Origin: Phaeosphaeria sp. MPI-PUGE-AT-0046c
Lineage: Eukaryota; Ascomycota; Dothideomycetes; Pleosporales; Phaeosphaeriaceae
Assembly: GCA_020747045.1 (NCBI GenBank)
Contig: JAGTJN010000007.1
Span: 992,001 to 1,056,000 of the forward strand
Reading direction: 5' to 3'
DNA length: 64,000 nt
The notes under the pieces: model-generated
Databases searched by the model: none
What the model saw: only the letters and a program-made list of their open reading frames with translations
Told to the model about the DNA's origin: nothing
Part shown: piece after piece, positions 20,097 to 30,219 of the stretch
Layout: every line of letters begins with the position of its first letter
How positions within the stretch are numbered: position 1 is the stretch's first letter
Translations under genes and position numbers: made by a program

Positions 20097-21327
20097 ATGT
20101 TCTCAACAGTACGCTTCACCGCAAGACAAGCTTCGCCCGCACTGGTGCCCAGCTTACAGAGGGGCATCCACTCGCCTACTCTGTTTGCGATCACACAAGC
20201 ATGTCGGACAGTAAGCACAATAAGCACAATTAGAGTGTTACCTTTCAGCTCTCGGAATCTCGCCGCTGATTCGCCGCAACATGGATCTCGGCCAATGTCG
20301 TCATTTATAAGCAGACTCTACATAAAGTCACACCCAGCTCGACCATTTTCTTCGACCATTACAAGATCCACTCGAACACACAAGATGACTACTGCAAGCT
20401 TCAAACACATCGACACCACTTCCTATCAGGGCAGGCCCTGGTCCAAGGTTGATGGACCTGGCAACAACTTTAAGCAGAATGACCATAACCGAGACGTCAA
20501 CAACTTGCGTGGCCGAGAACATGAGTTCACCACCGACAATGCAGGCTTTGCTGTTCACAAGTTCCCCGCAAAGGAGAAATTGTTCACAGATGAGCAGGCT
20601 GTGAGAGATGGCTACTATTCAGAGGTTGAGGGTCTGCTTCGCGCCAAGTACCCTGGTATCAAGAAGGTCGTCATATTCGACCACACCATCCGCCGAAGGA
20701 TCAAAGGCTCTCCTCGTCAGCCAGTGCAGCAAGTTCATGTCAGTAAACCCTGTAATACGCATACTTTGTCTCCATTTATTGACATGGTCCAAGGTTGATC
20801 AAACACCTGGTGCAGCTGAAGCACGTGTGAGGCGCCATCTACCCGCCGAGGAAGCAGAAGAGCTTCTGAAGGGCCGATGGCAAATCATCAACGTGTGGCG
20901 ACCTATTGAGAACCCGGCTTCAGACACCCCTCTCGCAGTAGTAGACTGGCGCACCACCAAGAACGAGGACTTCGTCGCCACAGACCTCTTGTACCCCAAG
21001 CGCGAAGATGCACGAGACGTCGACGATCGCGGCAAGGAGGTTCTCCCAGATCCCAACAGCTACACTTCCACTGTTGGCTACGAAATCAAGGGCGAGACCA
21101 TGGCTGTTGCTCCCAGCGACAAGCACAAGTTCTACTACCAAAAGGACATGACTCCCGAGGAAGTCCTGCTCTTGAAGTGCTTTGACAGTTATGGCCAGGG
21201 TATGCCGATGGGCAAGGAAGGTATCGCGGTGAGAACACCACATACTGCCTTCTCGGATCCCAATACTCCAGCGGACGCACCGGGACGCCAGAGTATTGAG
21301 GTCCGCTGCTTGGTGTTCTATGAGTAG
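20097..21327 (+). CDS. AsaB/CmcJ-like hydroxylase-desaturase family protein
   Basis: Two exons, 20097-20738 and 20794-21327, are joined by a 55-nt intron in phase 0 (GTCAGT..AAG), which restores VQQVHVDQTPGAAEARVRRH. The protein has 391 residues from the first Met, or 295 from Met at 20385 (MTTASFKHIDTT), where relatives usually begin. Family landmarks are IFDHTIRRR, INVWRPIE, TTKNEDFVATDLLYP and the C-terminal pair of blocks RTPHTAFSDP and RQSIEVRCLVFYE. The family includes the aspergillic acid protein AsaB and is distantly linked to cephalosporin CmcJ and GA4 desaturase; it probably works as an iron/2-oxoglutarate-type oxidoreductase, though many members are uncharacterised. The extra 96 N-terminal residues are rich in Arg and Ser and poor in acidic residues, like a mitochondrial presequence. 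No biosynthetic cluster genes adjoin it. Confidence 0.8.
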
Positions 21328-21588
21328 TTTACACCATAGCGAGAGTCCAACCCCATGTTCAATTAGCGTCTAGAATCAAATGATAAAACATATTCACTTT
21401 CACTTTCACTGTAGTTCGGACCTAGGTCCCGTGACAAAACTACTCGAACGACTAATACGTTTTAATTGATCGCTCACTTCAATTAGCACCATACCCATGG
21501 GTCGTATCGCGCCTGTAAAGTAACTCAATGCTTGACAACTGCACCCACATGTTGTGCGTCGAAGAAACACAACTGCATAATCCACGTC

Positions 21589-22737
21589 ATGCAAACCATG
21601 ACACCGCCACCGACGCCGGGACCGACCAGCAATGGGAAGAAGAGCCCTTCCACGAAGAGTGAGAAGAGAAGACGCAGAGAAGCCACATCCAAAGAAAAGC
21701 ACAGGCATAGAACAGACAAAGCCGGCAAGAAACACAGGCGTAAAGTAGAGAGAAGCCGCAAGAAGCATGAGCGAAGAAAAGAACGCGACCTTGTTGCGAA
21801 GAGACTCGCCAATGATACCAACCATGAGCCGAGAGAACAACTGGAACCGGGCCACGAGATATCGCTCGACGAGGAGGCAACAGTCCTGCGCAAACTGCGA
21901 CGTTCCCTGAGTCCAGTGAATGCGATCCAACACACCAGGACATCCACGATCGCGACTCCACGGCGACCCACACCCTCCCCTGCGCACGACCACCCATCTG
22001 ACCGTGGGTCCAGCATCGAACATAAGCATAGGAAGAAAAGCCACCACCAATCTCGGGGCACACCAAAAGACACGGTGCCCTTCATTTATCCCGATCATTT
22101 GTCCACTCGCACATCAAAGTCCAATCACAAGCACAAGCACAAGCACAGCAAGAAGCGGAACAACACATCCCGCAACGAACCAACAGCTCACTCCGTCGAC
22201 GCAAAACATATCTCACTCTATCCTCAAGATGGCGACTCTACCACCTCCAACAGCGAGTCCTCCCACGAAAGACAGCTCGAAAAGCTCATGGACCAACACC
22301 TCTCCCGAGCCGTTCCTACCCTCAACCCCCTCGAGCGACTCCTCGCCCTCCCCACCTACCAACCTGACCCCAACAACTCCATTCTCTCCTCCGCATACAC
22401 ATTCATAGGCGCCATGCAAGCCGAACAACTCAATCTCCATGATCAATCTGCAGATATCGAGTTCCGCATCAATACCATTCGCGACACGCCCTGGAAGCTG
22501 GATATCAGACAGCAGGAGGAGTTGGAGAGGTTAAGGGACATGAGGGAAGCGTGTGAGGGGCTGGCAATGGATCTGATGCTAGAGGAAGGGGCGTTTGAGG
22601 ATGTATACGAGAAAGGCAGGGGGAAGGCGGGTTTTGAGTTGGGGAGGGAAGTCGAGCGATTGAGGGGGAGAGTTGTGCAATTGATGGAGGGGTATCAGGA
22701 GAGGATAGAGGTGTTTGAGGGGAGCGCAGGAAGATAG
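21589..22737 (+). CDS. Hypothetical basic, Lys/His/Ser-rich protein with C-terminal helical domain
   Basis: An open frame of 382 residues from the Met at 21589 (401 from the Met at 21532). I do not recognise a family. The first two thirds are low in complexity and strongly basic, with runs such as KKHRRKVERSRKKHERRKERD and a KHKHKHKHSKK stretch encoded by tandem AAGCAC repeats near 22130-22150; this suggests nuclear location. The last third (about residues 240-380) is ordered and charged, with likely helices (IRQQEELERLRDMREACEGLAMDLM, ELGREVERLRGRVVQLMEGYQERIEVFE), so a coiled-coil is probable. The ordered C terminus and steady codon use argue that this is a real gene, probably lineage-specific. 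No intron is needed. Function unknown. Confidence 0.6.
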   Translation: MQTMTPPPTPGPTSNGKKSPSTKSEKRRRREATSKEKHRHRTDKAGKKHRRKVERSRKKHERRKERDLVAKRLANDTNHEPREQLEPGHEISLDEEATVLRKLRRSLSPVNAIQHTRTSTIATPRRPTPSPAHDHPSDRGSSIEHKHRKKSHHQSRGTPKDTVPFIYPDHLSTRTSKSNHKHKHKHSKKRNNTSRNEPTAHSVDAKHISLYPQDGDSTTSNSESSHERQLEKLMDQHLSRAVPTLNPLERLLALPTYQPDPNNSILSSAYTFIGAMQAEQLNLHDQSADIEFRINTIRDTPWKLDIRQQEELERLRDMREACEGLAMDLMLEEGAFEDVYEKGRGKAGFELGREVERLRGRVVQLMEGYQERIEVFEGSAGR

Positions 22738-23065
22738 GGATTAATGATGGAGGCGGGACATTGACGGGTGATGAGATATATCACGGAAGGATGAACGAGG
22801 ACATCATGAGTAGGAGTGGGTTCTGGGGGCTTGGAAACTTGGTAGTTGATGAGTCTCGACGCTGAGCTTGGATGTTGGCTGGAGCCATCTTTCTAGACGT
22901 CTATTGGCATTGCCACCCCGCTATGTACTTACGCAGATCCGTCCAAACTTTCATCTACGGGGTTTCCCTGATGCTCTCATCATCTGCTTACAAATTATAC
23001 ATTCAGCTGCACAACCTAAGAGAAGCAAAGGCACTCTTCCTTAATTTCTCTCACACTGAACTCTC
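22738..23065. other. Short intergenic stretch between convergent genes
   Basis: About 330 bases with the 3' ends of two hypothetical genes. Nothing else seen. Confidence 0.6.
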
Positions 23066-24412
23066 TCAAAACTCCCAGGTCTTGGTCAAATGCGCCTTGG
23101 GAGCCATTTTCACCGGCTTTGCTTTACCCTCCGTAGAAGGCGGAACACCAATAGCAAGACCTCTACTCTTGTTCCTGCTCTTGCTCTTAGCTGTATACTG
23201 ACCCTTCACGCTGCGCTGACTCTTTGTGCTACCCTGGCTCCTGATGCTACTCTGACTCTTCACTCTACTTCCTGACCGCGCCCGAGCTCGACTTGGGATC
23301 CGCATATGCGCCACTTCGTCGTCAGGCAAAATATCCCCGACCACTTCGTTGCGGTTGATGTGCTGGGGCGCCATATTGCCGTGTAGACTAGCTAGCTGTG
23401 AGGCCTCAGTTACTTGCTGCGTCTCGTGCTTGATCCCTGTCCTGCTAGCCACCACGTCGCTGCGGTTGCGCGAGTGCGAAATGGAATACTTAAGTGTCGA
23501 ATCTTCCTCGTTCTTCTCGCTAAGCGGTATACGCTTGACAGTCTCTGCTGCACTGTTGTGCCCACTATCCCCTCCAAGCCTCGACATTGTGGGCGCCGAA
23601 AGGGTTGGAGAGTGCAACGGGTGACGATGAGTCTTCGAAGGCTGCAAGCGCGGTAGTTTTGGCGGAGACTTTCGGGGTACTGGAAGTAAAGGAGCGTCTA
23701 AAGGCCGGTACAGAGATGCTGATGAAGGACCATTTCGAGCATGACACAGCTCCGTAGTCTGTGAAAGCTGTGCGAAAATTCTCGCTTCGTCTTGATGGAG
23801 AACATGGAGCCGGTCGAGAAGCACTGATCGTTCAGTGGCGATCCTCTGTAGTCGTTGTACGAGATGTTTGTAATTCGTGTAGTCTGTAGTGGCGGTAGCA
23901 GTGGGTAGCGGTCCATCTTCATCGTGCGAGGGAACTACTTTGGTGTCTTTGCTAACGTTTGTCTTGTCGCCTTGATTGCCAGCAGAGGAAGAATATCCAG
24001 AGTGGACGATCTCGCGGTGCGGGCGAAGAGGAAACGTAAAGGAACGCAACTCTTCACCTTGCGCGCAACCTTCATCTATGGGATCATGGTCTCTGAAAAT
24101 AAGTATTCTCCCTACTAAGCGATCAGACTGATTGTCCGTTATTTGACCGCGCGGATCTTCGGATGACGTCGAGAACGTATCCCTGCCTCTCCCACCTAGG
24201 ATGGAAAGCAAGTGCGGCCCAGGCATCGACGACAGCGATAGGCGTTCCTCTGAGTCAATTCGCTCCTACTCAATCATCAGTCGGTCCCAAATTTGGGGAT
24301 TGATAATGTCAGTTACCTCTTCAAAAGCCATTTCAGCCATGTCCTTGAGCGTAGCGGTGCGCTCAAAGTCAGTGGAGTCGGAAGAGCGCATGTCTGTTCG
24401 AAAAACCGGCAT
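23066..24412 (-). CDS. Hypothetical Ser/Arg/Lys-rich protein
   Basis: The main open frame reads 24226-23066 (386 residues). An upstream exon, 24412-24317 (starting MPVFRTDM), can be joined in frame across a 69-nt intron (GTAACT donor, GAG acceptor at 24248) to give about 425 residues. A TATATATA box about 120 bases upstream supports the longer model, but the splice is less certain than others in this window. I recognise no domain. A helical segment is likely around DYTNYKHLVQRLQRIATERSVLLDRLHVLHQDE. The tail is low in complexity with repeated RSxxS and SQ units (SSIRSQGSTKSQRSVKGQ) and is very basic, which suggests nucleic-acid binding or phosphorylation. Function unknown. Confidence 0.5.
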
Positions 24413-24962
24413 AGCGATGTTTTGTACTGAAAGAGTTTGTCGACAATAGAGATGGACCTTCGAGGGTTCTGTGGCGGGGCAGGAGATAAAGACCCGCCTC
24501 TCACCCGTAAGCAAAAAATCCCCAAAGACCTATATATACAAGCCCGCAGCTGCTTCGCCGTCACACAGTTTCGAACAGGGGAGGCAAAAAGAACCAGCCA
24601 CCTGTCGACGAAGGGAGGAGCGTCCTCCCCTCTCCGTATAGACTGATCTGAAAAATCCAACCGTGGAAAAGGATTTTTATCAACGACGCTAAAGCCACGC
24701 CGCCTGCCTCTAAGGTGGGCAGGATTGATAGAGGATTGCAAAATATTAGATTTATGTAGTGGTAATACATAGCTGTGGGAAGTGGGGATGACGCTGACGG
24801 TGGGGCTGGGGAGTAGGTAGTAGTGACTTTGTTTTGTTGACGTGGTGAAAGCAACAAACGGAATGAGTTGGGCTGAGGGGTATACAAGGCGGAGGACATA
24901 TATGTCTAGATATGTACTTGGATCAAGCTTCGAGAAGCGTCGATAGCAAATACTGACGCATT
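24413..24962. other. Intergenic stretch, 0.55 kb
   Basis: Promoter side of the Ser/Arg-rich hypothetical gene and 3' flank of the VAO-like gene, both on the minus strand. A long minus-strand open frame crosses it and runs into the VAO 3' end, but its sequence has no protein-like features. Confidence 0.55.
24531..24538 (-). promoter_or_regulatory. Candidate TATA box
   Basis: TATATATA lies about 120 bases upstream of the Met at 24412 on the minus strand. It is symmetric, so the strand is inferred from the gene it precedes. Confidence 0.35.
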
Positions 24963-26779
24963 TCAAAGATTTGCCTTTAAAGTCTCGTTCTCCCGGAACC
25001 GCTTCGGCCAAATCCCCTGCTTACCCGGTGACAAGATACCATTCGGATCAACCGCATCCTTGATAGTCTCGACAAATCGCCTGTATGCATGGTCGTTGAA
25101 GTCGTACAGCGACGCAACGCGATCTGTTACATTGCCGTCAGCCCAAGTGCTACCCACAACAAGATTATACACTTACCCATCGCACGCACGTGGCTGCGGT
25201 ATTTGCTATAACCCCTCTTCTTCCCCTCTTCGAACAAATTGTCAAAGATAGCTTGCACGGCCATCTTGTGCGCTGCTCTTGTCTTATCAAAGCAGAACAT
25301 GTTGACAAAGATGACATGGCGCTCATGCATGAAGAAATCGCAGAACAGATCGAAGGATTGATCCTCGCAGATCTTCTTCGCCGTCTTGACCCACGCCAGT
25401 ATCTCTTTTCCGTTGCTCGGTATGATGGGACTGTAGTCGTAATGCGCACCGATACCGCCACCCGCCTTGGGTGTGCGGAATTTGACCATAGGCAGGGACC
25501 AGAGTGTGGGAATGCCGACGAAGAAGCCGCCTTCTTTTTCGGGAATAGATGTGGGATCTAGTAATTCACCCTCCGGGGCGGAGAAGATGTTGCCTACCAA
25601 CCGGCCTTTTGATGTCTTCCTTGCTATGATCTTTTTGAGCTCGTCGAAATGCGCTTGGATCACATCTTTAGCACCATACAGTCCGAACTTTGCGTTCCAG
25701 TAGCCCAGGTCGAACTGCTTTTGGAGCTCGGCGATCTTCCAGTCTGGAATTGGGCTCTCATGTGGCCAAAAGTCCTCGCGTTGACCTATCATGGCCAACC
25801 ATTCCGTCACGTTGGAAACATATACTGTGTTGGGCAGCAGGCCATCACGCCTCAGCGGCCCAAAGATATCGACAATAGTCTCGATGTCTTCGAGTTCGGG
25901 CATGTCAAAGGTGCAGGACATGTAGGCCTGTGGCGCTGGTGTGAGCCATATGCCCAATTTCGTTACTATAGCCAGATTCGACTGCATGAAGAGGCCTTCG
26001 ATACTAGGACCGAAGGTGAACTTGGAAAGATGTGAAGATGGCGAGTTTGAGATGGCAAATTGTCCTGTCCGCACCATATCGCCGTTAGCGAGTATGACCT
26101 CCACACCTGAAATATGCTGATGATGCATGGCCGTTGGTGTGAAGCCCGCCCCACGGTCAATTGTGTTTCCAACGACTGAACCCCAGCCGAGTGACGGACA
26201 TGATGGCCAGACGTTGAATTTGCTCTTGACGCAGTAGTCGTAGAGGTCCGTGAATGTGACACCAGGCTCTACAACGGCATAGGAGTATTCGGCATTGACT
26301 TCGATAACCTTGTTCATGCGATGGAGGTCCAATGCCACCGAGCCGGACACACGTGGAGCTGGGCCACCGTAGCTAGAAGAACGTTAGCATCGGATCCTCG
26401 TCACTATCAACCTCAGCGTAGTCACTTACCCAAGATTCTTGCCTCTTGAAAAGGTCCACACAGGTATACCGAACTCGTTGGATACCTTCAAGACTTGCTT
26501 CAATTCTTCCGTGTTGGCTGGCCGCACGGCCGCGCTGGGCATCTTGCGCGTTCCTTCCGCCTCCTGCAACTCGTAGGGATCGATGTATTCTGTCAGATCT
26601 TCACCCTGTAACACTTGATTGCTGCCAACTGCAGCTTTGTATCCCTGGATTGCATTGTTGAAAGTATTTTGTGATACACCAGGAGGGAGTACAGGCTTCA
26701 AGGCAACGGTGATGGAGTCCTTGAAGAGATTATAGTGTGTGTCTTGGTATTCCTTGTCGAGATATGCTGCAGATGGCAT
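24963..26779 (-). CDS. Vanillyl-alcohol-oxidase-like FAD-linked oxidase
   Basis: Three exons, 26430-26779, 25177-26372 and 24963-25123, with introns of 57 and 53 nt, give 568 residues, close to the roughly 560 of vanillyl-alcohol oxidase (VAO). VAO and 4-cresol dehydrogenase relatives oxidise para-alkylphenols using covalently bound FAD. The first splice restores NLGYGGPAPRVSG (Tyr118) and the second restores RAMDRVASLYDFNDHA; the tail DPNGILSPGKQGIWPKR is typical. GAHYDYSP offers His427 at the place of the flavin-linking histidine, and KYRSH gives the Tyr508-Arg509 pair that stabilises the phenolate. However, where VAO has its catalytic aspartate (Asp170, in a TPYGDH context), this protein reads TPTAMHHQH, with Met199. 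Activity or substrate may therefore differ. There is no C-terminal peroxisomal signal (ends KANL) and no signal peptide. Confidence 0.88.
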
Positions 26780-27512
26780 GGTGAAAGTAAGTATACAAGA
26801 ATGTAATTTTGCGGTCAAGATGATAATGAGTCTCACATGCATGTACCTGCAGGACTTAAGCTGGCGCAAAGATCGCGCTAAGTTGAACTGGGGTGATGGG
26901 GTAAGGAGACGCAGGTTTCCCCACAAAGCGGAGAAAGACCCCACATACGCGCAATGGTCGCCCAAAATGTGTAGGCAAGGGTCCAGAATATAATTCGAGT
27001 CCCCTGCTCTAGATCTTCAGCTCATTTGTGGGGAGTGGTGACTCTCTATCATTACGGTGCCGAAAAATTCCATGATATATCGGCATTGCTCCACCAAGAA
27101 GTCCTCTTGTCCCCGTCAACCAAGACCTATTTCTAGCTCCTAGCCACAAATACAAAGAGCTCGTTGACCAATGCTTGGAAATCGATGCAGTGAAATCACC
27201 AATTGAGATCGCGCGGACATCAATTGCGGCCTTCCTTAATCCGCAAGCGTCATCGACTTTAGACCTCATACCTGCTTGAGGCCATATGCTTCGATCTTTT
27301 CCCCAACACCGGCAAGAAAGGTAGGAAGAAGACACTCAGTGAGCATCTAGAATACTGGGAGAGCTTCCAAAGCTCCTCTCAGCACTGAGCGCGACACCCC
27401 TCCGTCGTTCCGATCCCTTACTCCCTCTTCAATACTAGGAGCCACAATTGCAACGTTGAATGTGGACCCATGCATGATGATGATATTCGTCCAAGAAATG
27501 CTTTACTGTTCA
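26780..27512. other. Intergenic stretch, 0.7 kb
   Basis: Promoter region of the VAO-like gene and 3' flank of the Rad60/Esc2-like gene, both on the minus strand. No gene seen. Confidence 0.6.
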
Positions 27513-28912
27513 TCACTTGAACAGAACATCAATCGAGTCCATATCCTCGACTTCGGATTCAGCTATGGTATCCATTGGCACCAAGCGGTCGCCGTCGAAC
27601 ATGAGAGTAATTGGCTGCGACTCGTCTACACCTCTGGCTTTCTTGTACGCGTGCGCTATGTGAGCGAAAGTAGAATCCTGTCATGAAAATGTGAGTATGG
27701 CACTAACGAACTATTTGTAGCTTCTCGTGTCCCAGGAGTGGTTGCATTTTACTCACCGGATTGACAGAAAGTCGGTAGTCCTCCATGCCCCTTGCCTTCA
27801 TTATCAGCCGGATCTTCTTTACCTCTGGCACAGTCTCTGGCGTAGGAGTTCTCTTCTCCACCACAGGAGGTGGTTCGGCGGCCTTTTTCCTAGCCGTCTT
27901 CTCTCGTTTGTGCTGCTGGAACAGAGCATCCGTCCATGCCTGGACGTAGATCTTGGGGTGATTGACGTCGTCGTAGATGTTGGAGTCGCCCTCCACCGAC
28001 AAGATTCCATTTCTGCCGACTTGTATGCCCAGTCGTTGTATCGTGGTGCTGTCGTAAACACGTTCATCCTTCCAGGTAAAGAAGACAGACCTGGTCATTT
28101 CTGACGTGTAGCCCTGCTTGTTGCACCAAGCCAGGCGAGTCCTTTCCAATGTGCTGTCGATGCGCACCTTGACCATCAAGGGCTTTGCGTCGGGTATCTC
28201 AGGACTGATGAAGAGCTGCGCAACTGGCGCTTTTGCAGTCTCTCCATCGCCTTTTAGCAGCGCAGTGCTGCGCGCTCTCGCGGCGGCCCGTTCTCGTGCT
28301 CTTGCAGCGAGCGCAGCAAGTGTGGGGTCGAGTACCTCTTCTACGTGAGCATCGTCTTTGGCGGGAGCATGTATGGGCGACCAGGGCGGCTGTGATGTAG
28401 CATGAACGTGCGTGTTCACGGATGATGGATAAACGTCGTCATCATCCGAGTCCCCAAGGTCAATGACGACTGACTCGGTCCTTGTGAGTTGATGTGAAGG
28501 CCCAGGCGGATGGGGTGGAGAACGTGGAGAGCGGGGCGTTCTGCTGCGTCTGCCACACCGTTAGTCCCTCGAAGCCGTGGCTGGTGCGATAGAGAATGTA
28601 TGCATACGCCTTGCTGTTAGCTCGATCTGCACGTGATGGACTGCCGCCGAGCATTGTTATTTCCTCGTGGTCGCTGGACGACGTCTTACGGCGCTTCCTG
28701 TCTGCCGGCCCAGCAGCGCGCTTCTGTTTCTTCGCAGCATCGGCTTGTGCGCGTTTCTCGGCTTGTATTTTGGTCTGATCGGCGACAATGTCCTCAAATT
28801 GGGAGGCATGGCTGAACATGTCCTCCTCCGTCTTGGGTGTGTCCTGCCATGCCGACCGCTTGAACAACGAGCGCTTCTTGGGCGCCGGCGCGCTTGGAGT
28901 CGAGTCCGTCAT
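27513..28912 (-). CDS. Rad60/Esc2-like protein with SUMO-like domain
   Basis: Three exons, 28608-28912, 27757-28543 and 27513-27677, with introns of 64 and 79 nt, give 418 residues. The short last exon (54 codons) carries most of the C-terminal SUMO-like domain: after IRLIMKARGMEDYRLSVNP the splice adds DSTFAHIAHAYKK, then QPITLMFDGDRLVPMDT and EDMDSIDVLF, the ubiquitin-fold pattern of Rad60-SLD. Residues 127-131 (VVIDL, followed by GDSDDDD) form a textbook SUMO-interacting motif. A second, weaker ubiquitin-like segment may lie at about residues 195-285 (AKPLMVKVRIDS to KIYVQAW). Proteins of the Rad60/Esc2/NIP45 group act with the SUMO pathway and Smc5/6 in replication-fork stability and recombination in the nucleus. 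The N terminus is basic. The Met at 28912 was preferred to one 13 codons upstream. The gene is head-to-head with LSM6. Confidence 0.85.
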
Positions 28913-29230
28913 GGTGGCATGCCTTGGATGGGTGTAATTGCTGCTCCTCACGACGGTCCAGGGTGAGGACCAAGTCGTTCAGTATCATGCATTGTGAATG
29001 TGCACAGTGAAGGTGGGGCTTGACGCGAAGTCACCTGCCCGCGCTCTCCAAATTCGCAGCCTTGGCCCGTGCGCCTGCCTCATCGACGTCCACCTCTCCC
29101 TCACCTATTCGAGTCCGGCCAATCACACTATACCTCGAATTCGAAATCCCTGTGCTGCTCCCATCACAAACCTTCGTCCCACTGTTGAAAGGCCCTCCTC
29201 TGTCTCTGAAATCCCTCAAATCAAGCCATC
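28913..29230. promoter_or_regulatory. Bidirectional promoter region, Rad60/Esc2-like and LSM6 genes
   Basis: Only 318 bases lie between the two start codons, so both promoters share this spacer. No clear TATA box; a CT-rich stretch precedes the LSM6 start. Confidence 0.55.
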
Positions 29231-29594
29231 ATGTCTACCAACGGCGAGAGCCCAGCACCCGAAGCTGCTGGCGACTCGCGAGACCCTAGTGGTTTCCTTA
29301 GTGAAATCATTGGCGCTCCTGTTACCGTGAAGCTCAATTCTGGTATTGTGTACAAGGGTGAGTTTTCGACTTGCAGACAAGGGCCACTATTAACATGATC
29401 AGGTGACCTGCAATCTGTCGATGGCTATATGAACATTGCCCTCGAACGTTGCAAAGAGGTCGCCGAGGGACGCACAATTCGCAACTGGGGCGACGCTTTC
29501 GTCCGCGGCAACAATGGTATGTCACTCGTATCTTAATGCCATCAACTTGCTCATCCTACTCTTAGTCACATACATCTGCGCAGACAATGCTTGA
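29231..29594 (+). CDS. LSM6: U6 snRNA-associated Sm-like protein LSm6
   Basis: Three small exons, 29231-29357, 29403-29516 and 29566-29594, with introns of 45 and 49 nt, give 89 residues. The Sm1 motif is FLSEIIGAPVTVKLNSGIVYKGDL and continues SVDGYMNIALE; the Sm2 motif is GDAFVRGNNVTYI with the RGNN core. This pattern, especially KLNSG and DGYMNIALE, separates LSm6 from other Sm proteins. LSm6 is part of the LSm2-8 ring that binds the U6 snRNA 3' end in the nucleus and of the LSm1-7 ring that promotes mRNA decapping in the cytoplasm. The first 20 or so residues are a hydrophilic extension. The last exon is only nine codons and was found from the splice acceptor CTTAG. Confidence 0.95.
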
Positions 29595-30219
29595 GGGTGC
29601 CAGACAGACATTGAGCATGAGGAGCGTTTGCTTCAACCATGATAAGACGCATCTTCGCCGGCGTTGTTTGCCTTGAATTCAGAGCCGCACGTGGCGCAGG
29701 TCATGTCACTCCAAGGTTACGGTCAGGATGCGAAGGTCAATGGTAACCAGAGCTACTTCGCTACAACATCTTTACCATCATAGTGTTTGCACTTTGACAT
29801 TGTCCAGATACCATAGCCTGGACAAAATGCTACAATACCCGTATTATTTTTGCGCCAGCTTCATTGCGTTCCATCGTTTGTTATTGCGACCAGCCTCAGC
29901 AAATTCAGTCTGCTTTCACTTTCCACTGAAATACTCACTGTGAAGCTATAGTGTCCACTTGCCTCCAGCCTAATCCATTCACAATGGTGCTCCAGCTCGC
30001 GCGGGCGCTTCGCTATCTCAGAGCATTATACTCTCACCAGTCTCCTGTCCATTACCTAACGACAATCTCGACCGACAGCGCTCAACCTACCCAAGACTTG
30101 CAGATCTCCACAATCTTCATCACGGCAGACCGCGTGTTTGGGTCAGAATTAACTTGTAGCTACATTGATCTCGCCAGTGTTTCACGGCAGTACGAAAACC
30201 AAGCGCAGTCATCACGAAC
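29595..30219. other. Intergenic stretch, 0.6 kb
   Basis: Between LSM6 and the next plus-strand hypothetical gene. Short open frames only; an unrecognised upstream exon of the next gene is possible. Confidence 0.5.

Noticed and set aside
24313..25011. 232-codon minus-strand frame between the Ser/Arg-rich gene and the VAO-like gene
   Set aside because: Overlaps the VAO coding end in another frame and has no protein-like motifs; probably UTR and promoter.
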